A stretch of DNA of 64,000 bases. Source: Cutaneotrichosporon cavernicola. Lineage: Eukaryota > Basidiomycota > Tremellomycetes > Trichosporonales > Trichosporonaceae. The stretch spans positions 868,001 to 932,000 of the forward strand of contig NC_083397.1 of assembly GCF_030864355.1 (NCBI RefSeq). The letters are read 5' to 3'. Below are positions 43,946 to 57,854 of this stretch, piece after piece (the first letter of the stretch is position 1; every line of letters begins with the position of its first letter). The notes beneath the pieces were generated by a model, which made no database searches, was not told where the DNA came from, and was given only the letters and a program-made list of their open reading frames with translations. The translations under genes were made by a program, and so were the position numbers.

Positions 43946-45333
43946 ATGCGAGCCCTCCCCGCGCCCTTGATCTACTTGCAGGGCCTGCTTCGGCCCGCCC
44001 TGCTCCGCCCAGACCTCCGCGTACCCAGTGAGCCCTCCGTCCTCCGAACCTAACTCCAGGCATTGCGAATGTGGACTGGTCCGGCCTTGGCGCGGCTGGA
44101 TACAACGCCGTCGTAGTAGACAAGGATAACTGTGTTGTGCGTCCCCCTCTTTCTGAGCTGATATAGACGAAACCACATTCGGATGCCCTCTTCCCGCCCT
44201 ATACACAAGCATGGGCCAACTTGAAGGCTGCGTTCCCAGGTCGTGTGCTCATGGTCTCAAACTCGGCCGGATCGTCCAAGGACCGAGGGGGCATTGGCGC
44301 CGAGGCCCTCTCCATGTCTCTACACGTTCCTGTTCTCGCTCATCGGCAGCCTAAGCCCGCTTGTGCCGCCGACATCATTGCTTATTTTGCGGGCCGGCTC
44401 GGGCGTCCCATGTTGACGAGGGATAAGGTGCCGGAAATCCACCCCGAAGTGGAAGAGGAGGCGGCGGAGCGCGAACTCCTCCAAAAGTGGCGATGGAGCG
44501 TCGAGGAGGGCCCGCTCGCTGGTCGTCCTCTACTTGGTACACTTGAAGAACGTATGGTCGCCGCGCAGTACCGCGTGGCCCCTCCAGGATCAGAAGGTCC
44601 CGCCACCGATGCGGCGATGAAGACCCAGAGCAGGGCGGAGATGCAGAATCAGAGCCCCAAGGAGACCAAGCTAGAGACGGAGGAGCCTCTGCGTGTCCTC
44701 GTGGTTGGCGACCGGCAGTTCACGGACGTGCTCCTCGCCCGCCGCCTTGAGATGTATGGCGTCAAGGCGTCCGCCATCCTCACCACCGATCTTCCGCAGC
44801 CGGCCGACGTACGTCTCCTCCGCAAGTTGGAGAACTACCTCGCCCCAGGTGACACGGAGCAGGCGGCCCGCCTCGAGTCTTTCGTGCGCATCGACCCGCC
44901 TCCACCTCCAAGCCTCAGACCAACTGGGTTGGAACGACTCAATCCCATCGCACAGGCGCGCTCTGCATGGGCCGAATGGACTGCTGACACGCCCGAGGTG
45001 CAGCTTGACCCTCGGAGTGGGACATGGAAGCCCAAGCCCCTCTTTGTCGCCAGTGTGCGGGGCCTCAGCGCGGTGTTGCACGTCCTGGGCATTTATGCAC
45101 GGAGAGGTGGAGCCTGGGCATGGGTCCACATCCGTCGGGGTGCTGAGAAGGGCTGGAACGCGACCAAGGCCAAGGCTGGGGAGATGCGCGCCGAGTACCA
45201 CGCGAGGAAGGAGGCCGCCCGTATGGACGCTGAGGCCCGGGCTGACGCTGCGACAATCGCGTCCTCGGATGTCAAAGTTACCCCCAAGGCAGCCCTCGAA
45301 GGGGAGAATGCGAGGATACAACCTGCACAGTAG
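43946..45333 (+). CDS. GEP4: Mitochondrial phosphatidylglycerophosphatase, Gep4 family, with long C-terminal extension
   Basis: Three exons (43946-44027, 44060-44136, 44167-45333) give 441 aa; introns are 32 and 30 nt. The HAD phosphatase motif I is NAVVVDKDNC, with motif II VLMVSNSAG and the family blocks KPHSDALFPPY and VPVLAHRQPKPAC. GDRQFTDVLLARRLEMYG is motif IV. Gep4 removes phosphate from phosphatidylglycerophosphate in the mitochondrial matrix, a step toward cardiolipin. Yeast Gep4 is about 185 aa; here an acidic insert (about residues 165-235) and some 150 extra C-terminal residues are added, ending in a Lys/Ala/Glu-rich helix. The short first exon gives a hydrophobic, Arg-containing start that could target mitochondria. 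Confidence 0.9.
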
Positions 45334-45520
45334 GAATGCAACTCTAGAAGCGTGTGTCTTCGTCATGCCAAGGTACAAAGGGTGCATATCGATACAGGCA
45401 TCCACGGAACGGATACAGTTGGTTGCCGCGCGTCCGTCTGTCAAGAGTCAAACCCCTCCGGACCGAACCACGGCCTTGGGGCGGGCATGTTCGGTGGAAC
45501 GCGGGGGAGCTTCAGATCTT

Positions 45521-48500
45521 CTAGCGTGAGCCTCGGATCCTGGACGGGACTTGTGGAATTGATGGAATTAAAGCACCTTCATGAACGGGGAAGAAGCTGC
45601 GGCGCTTCTTCCTCGGCTTGGGGTTGTCGTTCTGGGCGTCAGATGTTTCATCGACAACACTCACAGATGGCGGGTCCTGATACTCGCGTCTCTTGGCTGG
45701 GTTGCCAGTTGACGCAGGCCCAGGGACCGGATCTTGACACTCGCCCCGTTTGTCTGATGTCCGCGTCGATAGAGGTTCATCGCGTCTCACACGCGAACTC
45801 GACCCGACGTCGCGCTCGACTGAGAGTGTCGAGTTCGCATCGTGGTCATCATGGTCGTCCGAATAATTCCCCTCGTCCTGAGGAGAAGCCTCGTCGATGC
45901 TCATCTCGGACATTGGACGGCGAGATGACGGGCCAGTCATGGGCACTTGCTCAATCTCACCATTCAGCTGGCGTTGCTCTCGTGCCTTCATCGCAATGTT
46001 GTTGCTCCGTGCCTGTGGCCAGCCACGGCCCTGCCGAGCATCCGACTGCTGTGGCGAATCTGAAGATTCTCGCGTTGGAAGCTCCGAGGACGGCTGCGCC
46101 CGGCTTTCTGGCGCTGATGGCTCGGCTTCGGTCGGCTTCGCGTTTCTGTCGAATGGCCTTCGACTCCGGGCCCGCATGCCTGGATATTCTCCCTGCTCTG
46201 CGGATAACATCTGGGGACGCACGACAGGAGCTACTTCGTCGCTGCTGTCAGGTAAGGAGATCGCCTTCTGCGGCGACTTTCCGAGGTCGCGGTCGCTAAA
46301 GTCGGAGTCATCGCTGATAACGATCGGGTTGTCGGCTCTGGTCGGCTGTGGTGTCAGGTCCACTCGCCTGTTGGGAGGACGGCTGGGCCCTTCCACAGGG
46401 GTGGTGAAGTTCAACAGAAACGAGTCCGAGTCGGACGAATCAGCCACATCGATAACAGGATGAGAAGTTCGCCGATGCCGCGTCTGCAGAGGAGATGGTT
46501 TCAGTAGCGTCTCCATCTTGACGCCGTTGCGCGTGTTAGACATCCAGGACGGGTTCGGCTCGTCATCGTCGCCTGTCATGTCGATAGGATTCAAGGCTGT
46601 GCCGGCCTCACGACCCAACGCTTCATTCTCCTCATCCTCGTCATCCTCGCCCTCCTCGCCACCCGCCAGCCGAAGCTTGCCCTGCAAGGCACTCTGGCCG
46701 GATGGAGATGTCGAATTCTCACCCAATTCAGCCCCGGCCGCGCCTAGTTCGTTCAGCTCCTCGAGGTCGTCCAGCTCGTCCAGCTCGGCCAATTCGTCGT
46801 CCGAATTGTCCTCGCTGTCGGTCGAGCGTCCCGCCTCCTTCCTGCGTCGAGCTTTCTCGCGTTCCCTCCATTCGCGTTGCTTCTTCGACTGCACGAGCTC
46901 GCGGTTGCGCTCCACCAGCATAGCCTCGCGAGTTAAGCGCTCGAGCTCGACCTCGTCCTCGGAGGGTTCGCGGATCTTGCGCCCAGAACGAGTACCAGAA
47001 ACGAACTGGTACTTCTTCCTCTCGCGTTCTTCGCGCTGCTCGTGCGTCTCAGTGGTGTACCGGCTCCACAAACCGACGCCCTTCTGCTTGCCCTCGTCCA
47101 GCTTACGCTTCGTCTCGGCACGCTGAGCCTTGGCGCGCTCGCGGGCTTTGGTCATGGATATTTGAGCTTCGCGCCTGGCCTCCTCCTTGTCCCACGCGCT
47201 GCGAGCTGCAATATCAAAGGCGAACTCGTTGCGCTCGGTCTCGGTGGCCCTGTCACGTGCCCGCCGGTGCTCTTTAGTGTCTGGTACGTCGCTCACAGCT
47301 GCGCGGAGTAAAGCCTGAGCTTTGGCGTTGGCAGCAGCAGCAGCAGCAACCTGATCCACGCGTTGAGGAACACGGGGTTTGGGGGAATAGGTGGGCAGCT
47401 CGACCAGCGAAATCTTCTGTGGCGGGTAGTAGTTGCGGGGGAGAAGGTGTCGGGGAGGATGTTCGCGGACATCGCCTTTACGATGCGCCGGCCACGGCAA
47501 GAGGAAGATCATGGCGTGTCGACTGCAGCGCTGACAGAGAAGGAACTCCCGCTGGTGCACCCACAATGACTTGGTCTTCACAGCACACGTGAGACAGCGA
47601 CCGGCGTCGGCCGAATCTCCTGGAGTATCAGAGTCGGACTCGTCGGCCAGTGAGTCTGTATTCTCCTGTTCAAAGCGCTGGTGCCGGCGTCGGCAGTGGA
47701 TGTTGAAAGACCAGTCGATCTTCTTGGCTTTCAGGGCCGCACGGCGCTTTGGCTGAAATCGACGCGTCGGCTCCTCGTTCTCCTCGTCGTCCGAAGCGGC
47801 CAACGACTCGGCGGTCGACGCTGTTGCCTTGCGGGTCTTGCGAGGTGTCGAAATCGGAGTGTCATCTCCTTCGTCGTCCGAGTCCGCAGGCCGCCGCGAC
47901 ACAACAACCTCGGATGCGGTACGCTTTGCCTCCTCGGCCAGTGTCCTCTTAGAAGGGTTTTCCTTGTAATATCCGTTTCCAGCCAGTTCACACGTCAGGC
48001 ACATGCTTGTAGCGTCAGTATCATTTGTCAATCCAAGTCTCACCATTCTCTGTTGCCACGGCCGACTCCCAGTCAGTAATGTGCTGATTAGAAAGTGACG
48101 TACAATAATCGGGGCCGCTGGAGACGTTAGCACATGACATGCGTCCACGATGATACTCACTACCAGGTCGTCAATTCTTGTCCAATCCTAATGGGACGCA
48201 GGACCTTGAATGTCACGTAACCGTCCTTGCGGTACAGCTCAACGTTGTTCTCACAGTCATGCTAGGCGTTAACCTGGGAGAAGACCAAGGTACAACTCAC
48301 ATTTAAAAACCGGGCTGGTCCCAGAAAGAGCTGTAAGCAGTTCTTGAGTGCTGAGCGCAACACAGAGAAGTCGCGACGACCTGTCCGCTCGCTGCGGCGC
48401 TGTGGAGCAGACACTTTGCGGGTACGCTTGCGCGCACTGTCCTCGTCCTCGCCGGCATCGCTCGCCTGCTCCTCTTCCTCTGGCACATCATCATCAGACC

Positions 48501-49171
48501 TCCCGTCCCGGAAGCGGCCACGCTCCAGGTCGGCCTCCCAGGACTTGGGAAACTTGACGACGGAGCCCTGCAGCTCGTCGAGCATGACGCCTTCCTCGAG
48601 GTTTCTCGTCGCGTAGACGCCCAATTCGTCGTGCAGCGTGACATCTTTGTAGCGATCCGTCTTCCAGATCTCGACGCGCGATGTTGGGCTGTAGATCATC
48701 AAGTAGCGACGGAGATGCCTGGGGTCAGCACTCTTCTTTGGGAACGCCCACTTGATGAACCGGCCTTTGCGGACGTTGGTCGTCCGCGTCTCGAGATGAT
48801 CTTTGATCGGTCCCCATCTGCTTGTCAGCGTCGGCTCCGGTACGCCGAGATTGCGCACGCTAAAAACTCGTTGGATGCCGCAACAACGTCTCCCTTGTCT
48901 CCCTTGTCAATGACGTGCTGTATTGGTCAGTCATGTACATGAAGGAAGGGTGGGCACGACTTACCCGTTGTAGGATGTCGAGAACCTGTTCATACACAAT
49001 AACAGGTCCAACATAGCCAACAGTTTGCGGATGCAAGCCGATGCCTTTTGCGCTCCTCTCCGCGATTGTGTTCACGAGGATGTGGTTGAGGAGGTCGTCA
49101 TCGCCGGATAGATCCTCGGCTGGCCCGGCATCAGGCTCCCCAACAGGGGGTTCATTGCCTAGACGCGCCAT
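45521..49171 (-). CDS. SET9: SET9 / KMT5-type histone H4 lysine-20 methyltransferase
   Basis: Eight exons (49171-48965, 48917-48859, 48817-48752, 48718-48301, 48261-48161, 48117-48104, 48065-48044, 48005-45521) give 1123 aa. Two exons are 14 and 22 nt. Joined they make the SET/post-SET end: RFLN|HDCENNVELYRKDG, ELTTWYGPDYFGRGNRECMC and LTCELAG, which fits the SUV4-20 pattern. Upstream, KHLRRYLMIYSP begins the SET core; a stop-free, in-frame 33-nt intron (48719-48751) lies exactly before it. An acidic insert splits the SET domain. Further on, about residues 430-455, RCLTCAVKTKSLW and CQRCSRH form a second zinc-like cluster. The last 600 residues are charged and disordered. SET9 methylates H4K20 and supports DNA-damage checkpoint and heterochromatin. 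Confidence 0.9.
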
Positions 49172-50575
49172 CGATCGGTGTCGGGTGCAGACGGGCGATC
49201 TGCGCGTTCACGGCACCGGGACGGGGTTGGTGTCGAGTGTTCTGTGTTAAGAATGGGATGTGAGACTCGAGGATGATGTCTGGTTGACGATATATATATA
49301 TATGTAAAGTAAAGTAAATAAGTACGAGCAAGAGTAAGAGCAAGTTGAGATTGGATTGTCTGTTGTTGGTACAGTGCTTGAAAGGGAGAGACTAATACAA
49401 TTCAGGGTAACCAACCACTCTTCACCCTGAATCAACCCTGTACCAAGACATCACCTCCACTCTCACCTTTTACTACAATCGTCTCTCAATCAAAACTCAC
49501 AAATGATCTTTGGTCCATTCGACAACTCACATCATCTTCCTTTGTTTGCCGTCATCATCGCTACTCTGCTAACAATGGTTGAATCCTCAAACTGGCTCAA
49601 TCACCATCACAATCCGCACCCAAAGCCGTGCCCGAAAGTCCGGGTCGACCCTGCCCCTCCCGGAATCTCGTGATCGAGCGTCGCGTGACTGTATTGACCA
49701 TGGCTGGCTCCTTGTTTCATCCCACCTCTACATTTGCAACATGACTCTGACACCTCAAAATGAGGCCCAAGGACAGCTCAACGTTCGAGGGCACCGTCTC
49801 GAACAATGCGCTCAAGTGTGTTCAAGACCGCCGAGGTCATCGAAGGGTGTCGCCAGCATCGCACTGCATTTTTGACTGCATCCCGTTTCAAGAATGCGCG
49901 ACAGTCTGAAGAGCACAATGCGAGGATGGTGGAAAGGTGTGTTAGTGGTGGGGAGTGGCCACAACGCGGCGATCAATTAGATCATTGTACGCCATGCGCC
50001 CTATACAAATTGTGTGAAGGCAGTTGGGGGGCACGGCTGACGTCTGCGGTTACCTCTCGCCCTCACCAGCCAATTCATCAATTGTTATCTGCACCTTGGC
50101 CTGTGAATTGTCCACATTCATACTCGTCCACTGACCACGCTGACGATTCGCCACATTGTTTGTCGCTCTGATGAAGGTCCGTGGACTTCGGCTCGCACTG
50201 CCTGGTAAGGGCCTCTAACCGGGAGTTTTGGCTCCCGCAACATGTACAATGTCAACACGTCGCTAAACCGCATGGATATGCTGAGGAAGGCAAACTAAGG
50301 CAAACTTACTCTACCAGGATACATTTTTGTTTCTGACCGCACATACTGTCAAAGCGGTCCTGTGATGCCAATTCGCTTCACCTCGAACTAAACGTCGCCA
50401 TCAGACCATCAACTCTTACAGAACAAAAGGGCGTCACCACTTTGCCGCACTCCCAATGCTGCGAACACAATGCATAACATTCTGCGACCCAACTACATAT
50501 CTTGCTCGTCCTCCACCCGACTAACATCTTGCTTGTCCTTCCAACATCTGACCTCGATGACGTCCTCCGACCCAG
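49172..50575. other. Intergenic region upstream of SET9
   Basis: No gene supported. Contains TATATATATATATG near 49290 (about 120 bp before the SET9 ATG on its strand), and unremarkable sequence beyond. Confidence 0.5.
49289..49304. promoter_or_regulatory. TA-dinucleotide run, possible TATA element for SET9
   Basis: A (TA)n run of about 13 bases lies roughly 120 bp upstream of the SET9 start codon. Being palindromic it reads the same on both strands. Confidence 0.4.
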
Positions 50576-52612
50576 CTAAATCGTAGCTTGCGAGTTTTCT
50601 GCCGCTATCTCTTCGTCTAACTCTTTAATAGTATCGGCGAACACAGCCGGACCGTCCTGAAAGATGCTAGACAGCACGTCTTCGCTAATGACGACCACAC
50701 CGGCAACCTGCGTCACTGACTCAACGTGAGGCGCGGTCGGCATGTCCTCGCCCTCCGGCGTGCTGTCGGGCCAGTCCCCCTCCTCAAGGTCCTCCAACAT
50801 CTGCCGTTCAATCTCGGCCCGCTCCTCATCCATTTCCCACACGCCGTACCGGTCCTTCACCTCCCCCCATCCGGGCCAGCACGCGGCCTGCTCTGCCATC
50901 TCGGCCGTGATCCAGAACTTGGTGCCCGGGGCAGGGGTCAGCATGACGAGGATGTGTCGGGCGAGGTCTGAAACCTGAGTGTCTGTGGCTTCGCTGTCCT
51001 CGTCAAAGTCCTCAGATTCTTGCGAGTCGATTCCGACCTCCATGTGGGGCGAGTGAAATTGGTACATACCCTGGTCCAGCTCCGAGGGACCCTGTTCGAG
51101 GGTCGCTTCGTTGGCGCGCGCGTTCTGCGTTCTCGTTAGAGTTTCCGTAACAGTTAGGATGACGGACTCTGCCTGGCTTTCTGGAACGGGAGCATGCTCG
51201 TTGAGAGGCGCCGCGGGGCTCGGTACGTCCTGCTGACGAGAGGGGATAGGTGGGACGAATGTAGGCAGCGCTAGGTGCCAATACCGGGGCGCCTGTGGGG
51301 ACTGGGGAGGCGTGAGAGCTTCGATAGGGCCTGGTGTAGGAGAGCGGTCTGCTGCAGGAGAGCGGCCTGGTGTAGGAGAGCGACCCGAAGGCGTTGGCTC
51401 GGAGTCAGACGTAAGCTCGGGTGTGGGAGCGTATTCGGGTGTCGGCGTATATTCAGAAGTAGGTGGGGCCTCGACTGTGCGTGCAGGCAGCGGGGTAGGT
51501 GCAGGTGACGTGGTGTGGGCGGGCGAAGGGGCTCGTGCCGGCGAAGTGGTGGATGAGAGTGGTGCAGGGGACTGGTAGTCGGATCCAGTACTGATAGCGC
51601 GCTGGGTATATTGGGTATACTCGGGTTGCTCAGGTTGCTCGGTGTGCTCGGTGTAGCCGGTGTCGTCGTTGTGCTGGGTGGGCGGCGTTGGCGCCACACT
51701 TCCGTGCGACAAGGCCAGGATGTTATGATGGGAGGTGAGAGACACCGCCTGCTGCATGTGACCCTCCTCCTGTTGCCTGTCCTCGACCCACTCGTCCCGC
51801 ACGTCTGGAATTTCTGGCACCTCCAAACCGTTCGGGTCAACCTCTGCGCCTCCAGTTCCACCCCGCAAACTGCACTGCATGGACGCCACGGGTCGCTTGC
51901 GGCCGCGATTCCCTTTTATCCAGCTCTTTACCTTAGCCTTGACCTTGTCTCGACTGGAGTTTGCATCGCCAATGATAGTATTGGACTTGTTCGCCCTGTT
52001 TGAGTCGGCGAGGTCCAGTGCCTTTCGGCGCTTTGACGGGTTGTCGCGGACGGTTGGGGGGAGATGTTCAAGCTTGGACTGCAAACGGTCTTGAGCGTAA
52101 GGCGGGGTCTGGGTTTCAGAGTGGGACGAGGTGGGCTCGACAGGGGTGAGGAGGCCAGGAGCCTCAGCCTCAGATTGAGAGGAGAGGTTGTGGCCTTTCT
52201 GCCGCTTAGGCGTGGGGACACGGAGGGTAGGTGGGTCGCGATGTTTGGACTTTGCGTGTGCGGAGGAAGATGAGGGAGAAACGATGGTTGAAGTGGTGGC
52301 GCCTGCCGAAGGAGTGGAGATAGCGGTGGGTGTTGGAGAGATGCCTGTAGCCGCGACAGGAGTGGGTGTGGTGGAAGAAGGGACAGTGAATGGCATGGGC
52401 TTAGGCTTGGACTTGGGCTTCAGTTGAAGGCGAGGGGGATTGGGCCTGGGTCGAAGGATGGAGCGGATGTCACGTAATGGCGCGCGCTGAGCGTTCTTTG
52501 TGGCAGCCTGGTCGGCGTTGGTTGGCCTGTGTCGCTTCATGTCTGGTATGTTGGTGAGGTGAGAGGTGGGGTGAGTGGTGAGTGAGGTGGCTTGGAGCGG
52601 AATATATGACAT
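50576..52612 (-). CDS. Unrecognised disordered protein, Pro/Ser/Thr-rich with acidic C-terminus
   Basis: A single open frame of 678 codons; the second Met (residue 25, MKRHRPTNADQAATK) is the more likely start because the first 24 residues look like leader. Near it lies QRAPLRDIRSILRPR, a basic motif. The middle is Pro/Ser/Thr/Glu repeats (TPTPEYAPTPELTSDSEPTP-like). The best-ordered part is near residues 550-610: VSDLARHILVMLTPAPGTKF, WITAEMAEQAACWPGWGEVK and YGVWEMDEERAEIERQML. It ends in an acidic helix-like tail. Codon use fits the neighbours and no stop interrupts 2 kb, so it is very probably a real gene. I do not recognise a family. Confidence 0.72.
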   Translation of the reverse strand: MSYIPLQATSLTTHPTSHLTNIPDMKRHRPTNADQAATKNAQRAPLRDIRSILRPRPNPPRLQLKPKSKPKPMPFTVPSSTTPTPVAATGISPTPTAISTPSAGATTSTIVSPSSSSAHAKSKHRDPPTLRVPTPKRQKGHNLSSQSEAEAPGLLTPVEPTSSHSETQTPPYAQDRLQSKLEHLPPTVRDNPSKRRKALDLADSNRANKSNTIIGDANSSRDKVKAKVKSWIKGNRGRKRPVASMQCSLRGGTGGAEVDPNGLEVPEIPDVRDEWVEDRQQEEGHMQQAVSLTSHHNILALSHGSVAPTPPTQHNDDTGYTEHTEQPEQPEYTQYTQRAISTGSDYQSPAPLSSTTSPARAPSPAHTTSPAPTPLPARTVEAPPTSEYTPTPEYAPTPELTSDSEPTPSGRSPTPGRSPAADRSPTPGPIEALTPPQSPQAPRYWHLALPTFVPPIPSRQQDVPSPAAPLNEHAPVPESQAESVILTVTETLTRTQNARANEATLEQGPSELDQGMYQFHSPHMEVGIDSQESEDFDEDSEATDTQVSDLARHILVMLTPAPGTKFWITAEMAEQAACWPGWGEVKDRYGVWEMDEERAEIERQMLEDLEEGDWPDSTPEGEDMPTAPHVESVTQVAGVVVISEDVLSSIFQDGPAVFADTIKELDEEIAAENSQATI

Positions 52613-53560
52613 GCCGCTTGATGGTGGAAGACTCTAGACGTTGGGGAGTGAAGTAACTGTGCGAGTTCTCGTTCTTGCTTCGGTGCGACGTTTTTTCGAC
52701 GAGTTCTTTCGATGAGTGTTTCGTTCTTTCGCATCCCCTTCGATGGGTGCAGATGGGCTTGGCACGATCTGGCCTGATGATATGTGCGAGCGTTGACGGT
52801 GCGATCATGCGTCTAGCACCTATGGCGGCAGAGCTATTGAGGGGTCAATTGATTGGGTTGCGTGGGTTGAATGTGCCTCATGACCAGCGAACATGCCGAT
52901 AGTAATTTGGAACCTTTACGATGTGTGATGACTCTGGCGGTGCCGCGCCGGACGTAATGAACAGCACGCGGGTGGGGCGACGTTGTGGCACGCATGTGAG
53001 CGTACCAAGTGAGTCTCGCGATGGAATCGCTCCATCAGGAGATGGAGTGTGAATGGAACGGCGCGATCAGTCTAGTCGCCCCGTAGCGCCCGCATCCCAC
53101 CTCCTCGCATCCTCGCCGTGGCGCCTCCTTCACCGGGCGGAGGCCGTCTGCCTCAAGCCCGGCACCACAACGTTGGTTTGAGCACTGATGTGGTGAGGGA
53201 TATGTCCTCGCGTTCGCAAATCGCACCGAACGGCTGGCGACGGTTGACCTGTGGTGTGAGAATCGCGTTCCGGCGCACTTCGCACGACCCCTCCAAGAGA
53301 TTGAGTACAGCGACATTGTCAATATTTCCGCTCGCCCCTCCCAAACTTTCCATCCTAATCCCCATCCTAGTCCCCGTCCTCATCTCGCCTCCCCCTAACA
53401 TCCCTCGTCCCCGCGTCGCTCCGCATACCCGCATACCCCGCATGTTAATCGTGACATGCATGCGGCTGTGCCGGTCTACCTTCTACGTGGTCAGATGTAT
53501 GATGAGTGGATGATGATGCTCTGTAGATCGTGCCCCGTTCTGCCATATCGTCTTTGCGCT
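52613..53560. other. Intergenic region
   Basis: Between the start of the disordered-protein gene and the stop of the PUB1-like gene. A plus-strand frame of 131 codons (53118-53513) has no recognisable domain and is not called. Confidence 0.5.
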
Positions 53561-54992
53561 CTACGCTGAAGGGTGCCCGTTAGGAGGGGTCGGCTGCTGG
53601 GGTGGCGTCGGAACGACAGGAACACCCTCCTGGCCTGCTGTCAGCTAACCATTCAGAGCCTCAAGCTGAGGCTACGCCGCCGGTTCGTTCCCTTGGTCGA
53701 CTCACCGTAGAACCCGCCCCAGCCCTGGACCTGGGGGAAGAATGGTGGCGCGGCGTGCGCGCTCGCAGCGTCCCACCCGTTGCCGTTGCCGTTGACCTCG
53801 GGGGCTCCGGTTCCGACGGGGTGTGAGCCAGGCTGCCCAGGAATACCGCCGTACCCTGGCCAGCCTGGGTACTGGATGTTGGTCTGGTGGTACATCTGTC
53901 GTCAGCCACATCCCTGCAACATCCCTGCCACAACTCACCATGAAACCCGGCGCTTCCGTCTGGCGGTCCTTGCCCCACGAGCACTTGATCGGGCGGCCGT
54001 GAACGAGGTGGTTCTGCAGCTGGGTGATGGCCATCGCAGCGTTCTGGTGCGAGTCAAGCTTGACGAACGCAAAGCCACGGTCCGCCTGCATGCGGATCTC
54101 GACAATGTACCCGTACGCCTGGAAGATGGGGAGGAGGTCGGCCTGCGTCGTGTACGGGATGAGGTTGCCGACGTAGACGGTTGTGTTGTACTCTGGCGTC
54201 TGGGAGACGACCTGCTCGAACGGCAGCTGGCCCGCAAAGCTGTTGCCCATGGGCGGCGCACCGCCCATGAGCGTGCGGCTTCCACCCGTCTGCGTCTTCT
54301 GGTTCGCCCAGTTGACACGGATTGCGCGCGAGCCGAGCCACTCGCCGTTCATCGTTGCGATCGCCTTCTCGGCATCGACCTTGTCCCTGGTTGTCAGCCT
54401 CGGCCTCAACAACACATCGGCCTACACGGGCCGTCCATCAGATGGGGCGGCGGCACGGCGCGTGTACACGTCACTCGTCCGCCCACACCGCCTTGCTGGC
54501 TACTCACCGGAACGACAGGAAGCCGTAGCCCCTGCTCTTGCCCGAGTTCATGTCCCACATGACGCGCGCCTCAGACATGGTCGGGAACTGGTGGAACGCC
54601 TTGCCGAGCACATCGTCGTTGACCTCGGGGCTCAGGTCGCCCACGAATACATGGAAGTGATGCTGCGTGTCCTCGCGGTTTCCCTGCCCCTGGTACGCCC
54701 AGTTGACACGGATCTCTGCGTCGAAGATCTTGCGGCCATTGAGCGTGCCCAGAGCTTGTTCGGCGCTGCGCATGTCCGTGTACTCGACAAAACCATAGTT
54801 GTACCCGCCATGCTGGAAGTTGCGGTCCTGGATAATCTTTGCCGATACGACGTCGCCGGCGACTTGGAAGATCTCGGCCAGCATCTGATCGGTCACACGG
54901 GGGCTAAGGTTGCCAATGTAGAGATGCGGCTTCTTTGGCGCCTCGGCTGCTTGGCCTGGGGTCACGCCATAGGGCGCAAAGGCGGTAGACAT
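53561..54992 (-). CDS. PUB1: Pub1/TIA-1-type RNA-binding protein with three RRMs
   Basis: Four exons (54992-54508, 54386-53939, 53895-53706, 53637-53561) give 399 aa; introns are 121, 43 and 68 nt. Three RRM domains are clear: RRM1 (about 23-96) with LYIGNL and YGFVEY, RRM2 (about 113-188) with VFVGDL and RGYGFLSFR (split by the first intron), RRM3 (about 231-303) with VYVGNL and RGFAFVKLD. NWA motifs close RRM1 and RRM2 as in TIA-1. The tail is Gly/Pro/Gln-rich, ending TPPQQPTPPNGHPSA. These proteins bind U-rich RNA, enter stress granules and affect mRNA stability and splicing. A GA microsatellite lies in its 5' leader. Confidence 0.94.
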
Positions 54993-55705
54993 GGGAACGG
55001 GAATGGGAAACTAGGTCGTTTGGGTTGGTGGTGGGGATGGGTCCGTGGGTTTCTCAGTCGCTTGAGCTCGGTTGCGTTTTGGCTTTGCTGATGTTGGGAG
55101 GATAGTGTCGTTTAGAGTGGGTGGGTGATGGTTTGATTGCGTTGATAAGGCGAACACGAGAGCCCGAAACGGAGAGAGAAGAGTCGACGAGAAAGAAAAC
55201 GAAAAGAGCCCGGGACGATGCGCGATGATCTAGAGATGAGATGAAGAGAGAGAGAGAGAGAGAGAGAGATAGAAAGAGAGAGAAAAGCAGACGAGACAAG
55301 AGGAGGCGGAGAATGAACGCGCTGACCTCTTGAGATTCCGAGAGGCTGACAACCGCATGGCGAGCGACCTTCCCCTCTCTAACCCTGGACATATTGGGTA
55401 CCTGTTTTACAGGTGGATTTGATTTTGAGACGCGTCACCACCAACATTGCTGCCCACCTTGCCAATCCAACTCCCAAGTACTGCGCAGCATGCGCAGACC
55501 AGCTTGCGCTCGATTTACTATCTACACACCATTCAAGCCGCACCCGTCCCCAACCTCGCCCCTCCAAGTGTACGCCAAAGTACGCCAAGCCCATGCATTT
55601 GCACATGAAAACTCCGCGCTCAATGCCCTGGAATGTGACGCCTCAAACAGCGTTCGTGACTATTTATGGTTACCTATGCGAAAGCGCCTCCTATTAGTAC
55701 GCCGT
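54993..55705. other. Upstream region of the PUB1-like gene
   Basis: Contains the leader of the PUB1-like gene with a GA repeat near 55243-55275 and the 3' flank of UGP1. No gene seen. Confidence 0.55.
55243..55275. repeat. (GA)n microsatellite
   Basis: About 12 uninterrupted GA units, about 250 bp upstream of the PUB1-like start codon. Read on the gene strand it is a CT-rich leader element. Confidence 0.8.

Positions 55706-57854
<2,149 letters not shown>

Noticed and set aside
45352..46299. Plus-strand open frame of 315 codons
   Set aside because: Antisense of the SET9 C-terminal region, no recognisable domain.
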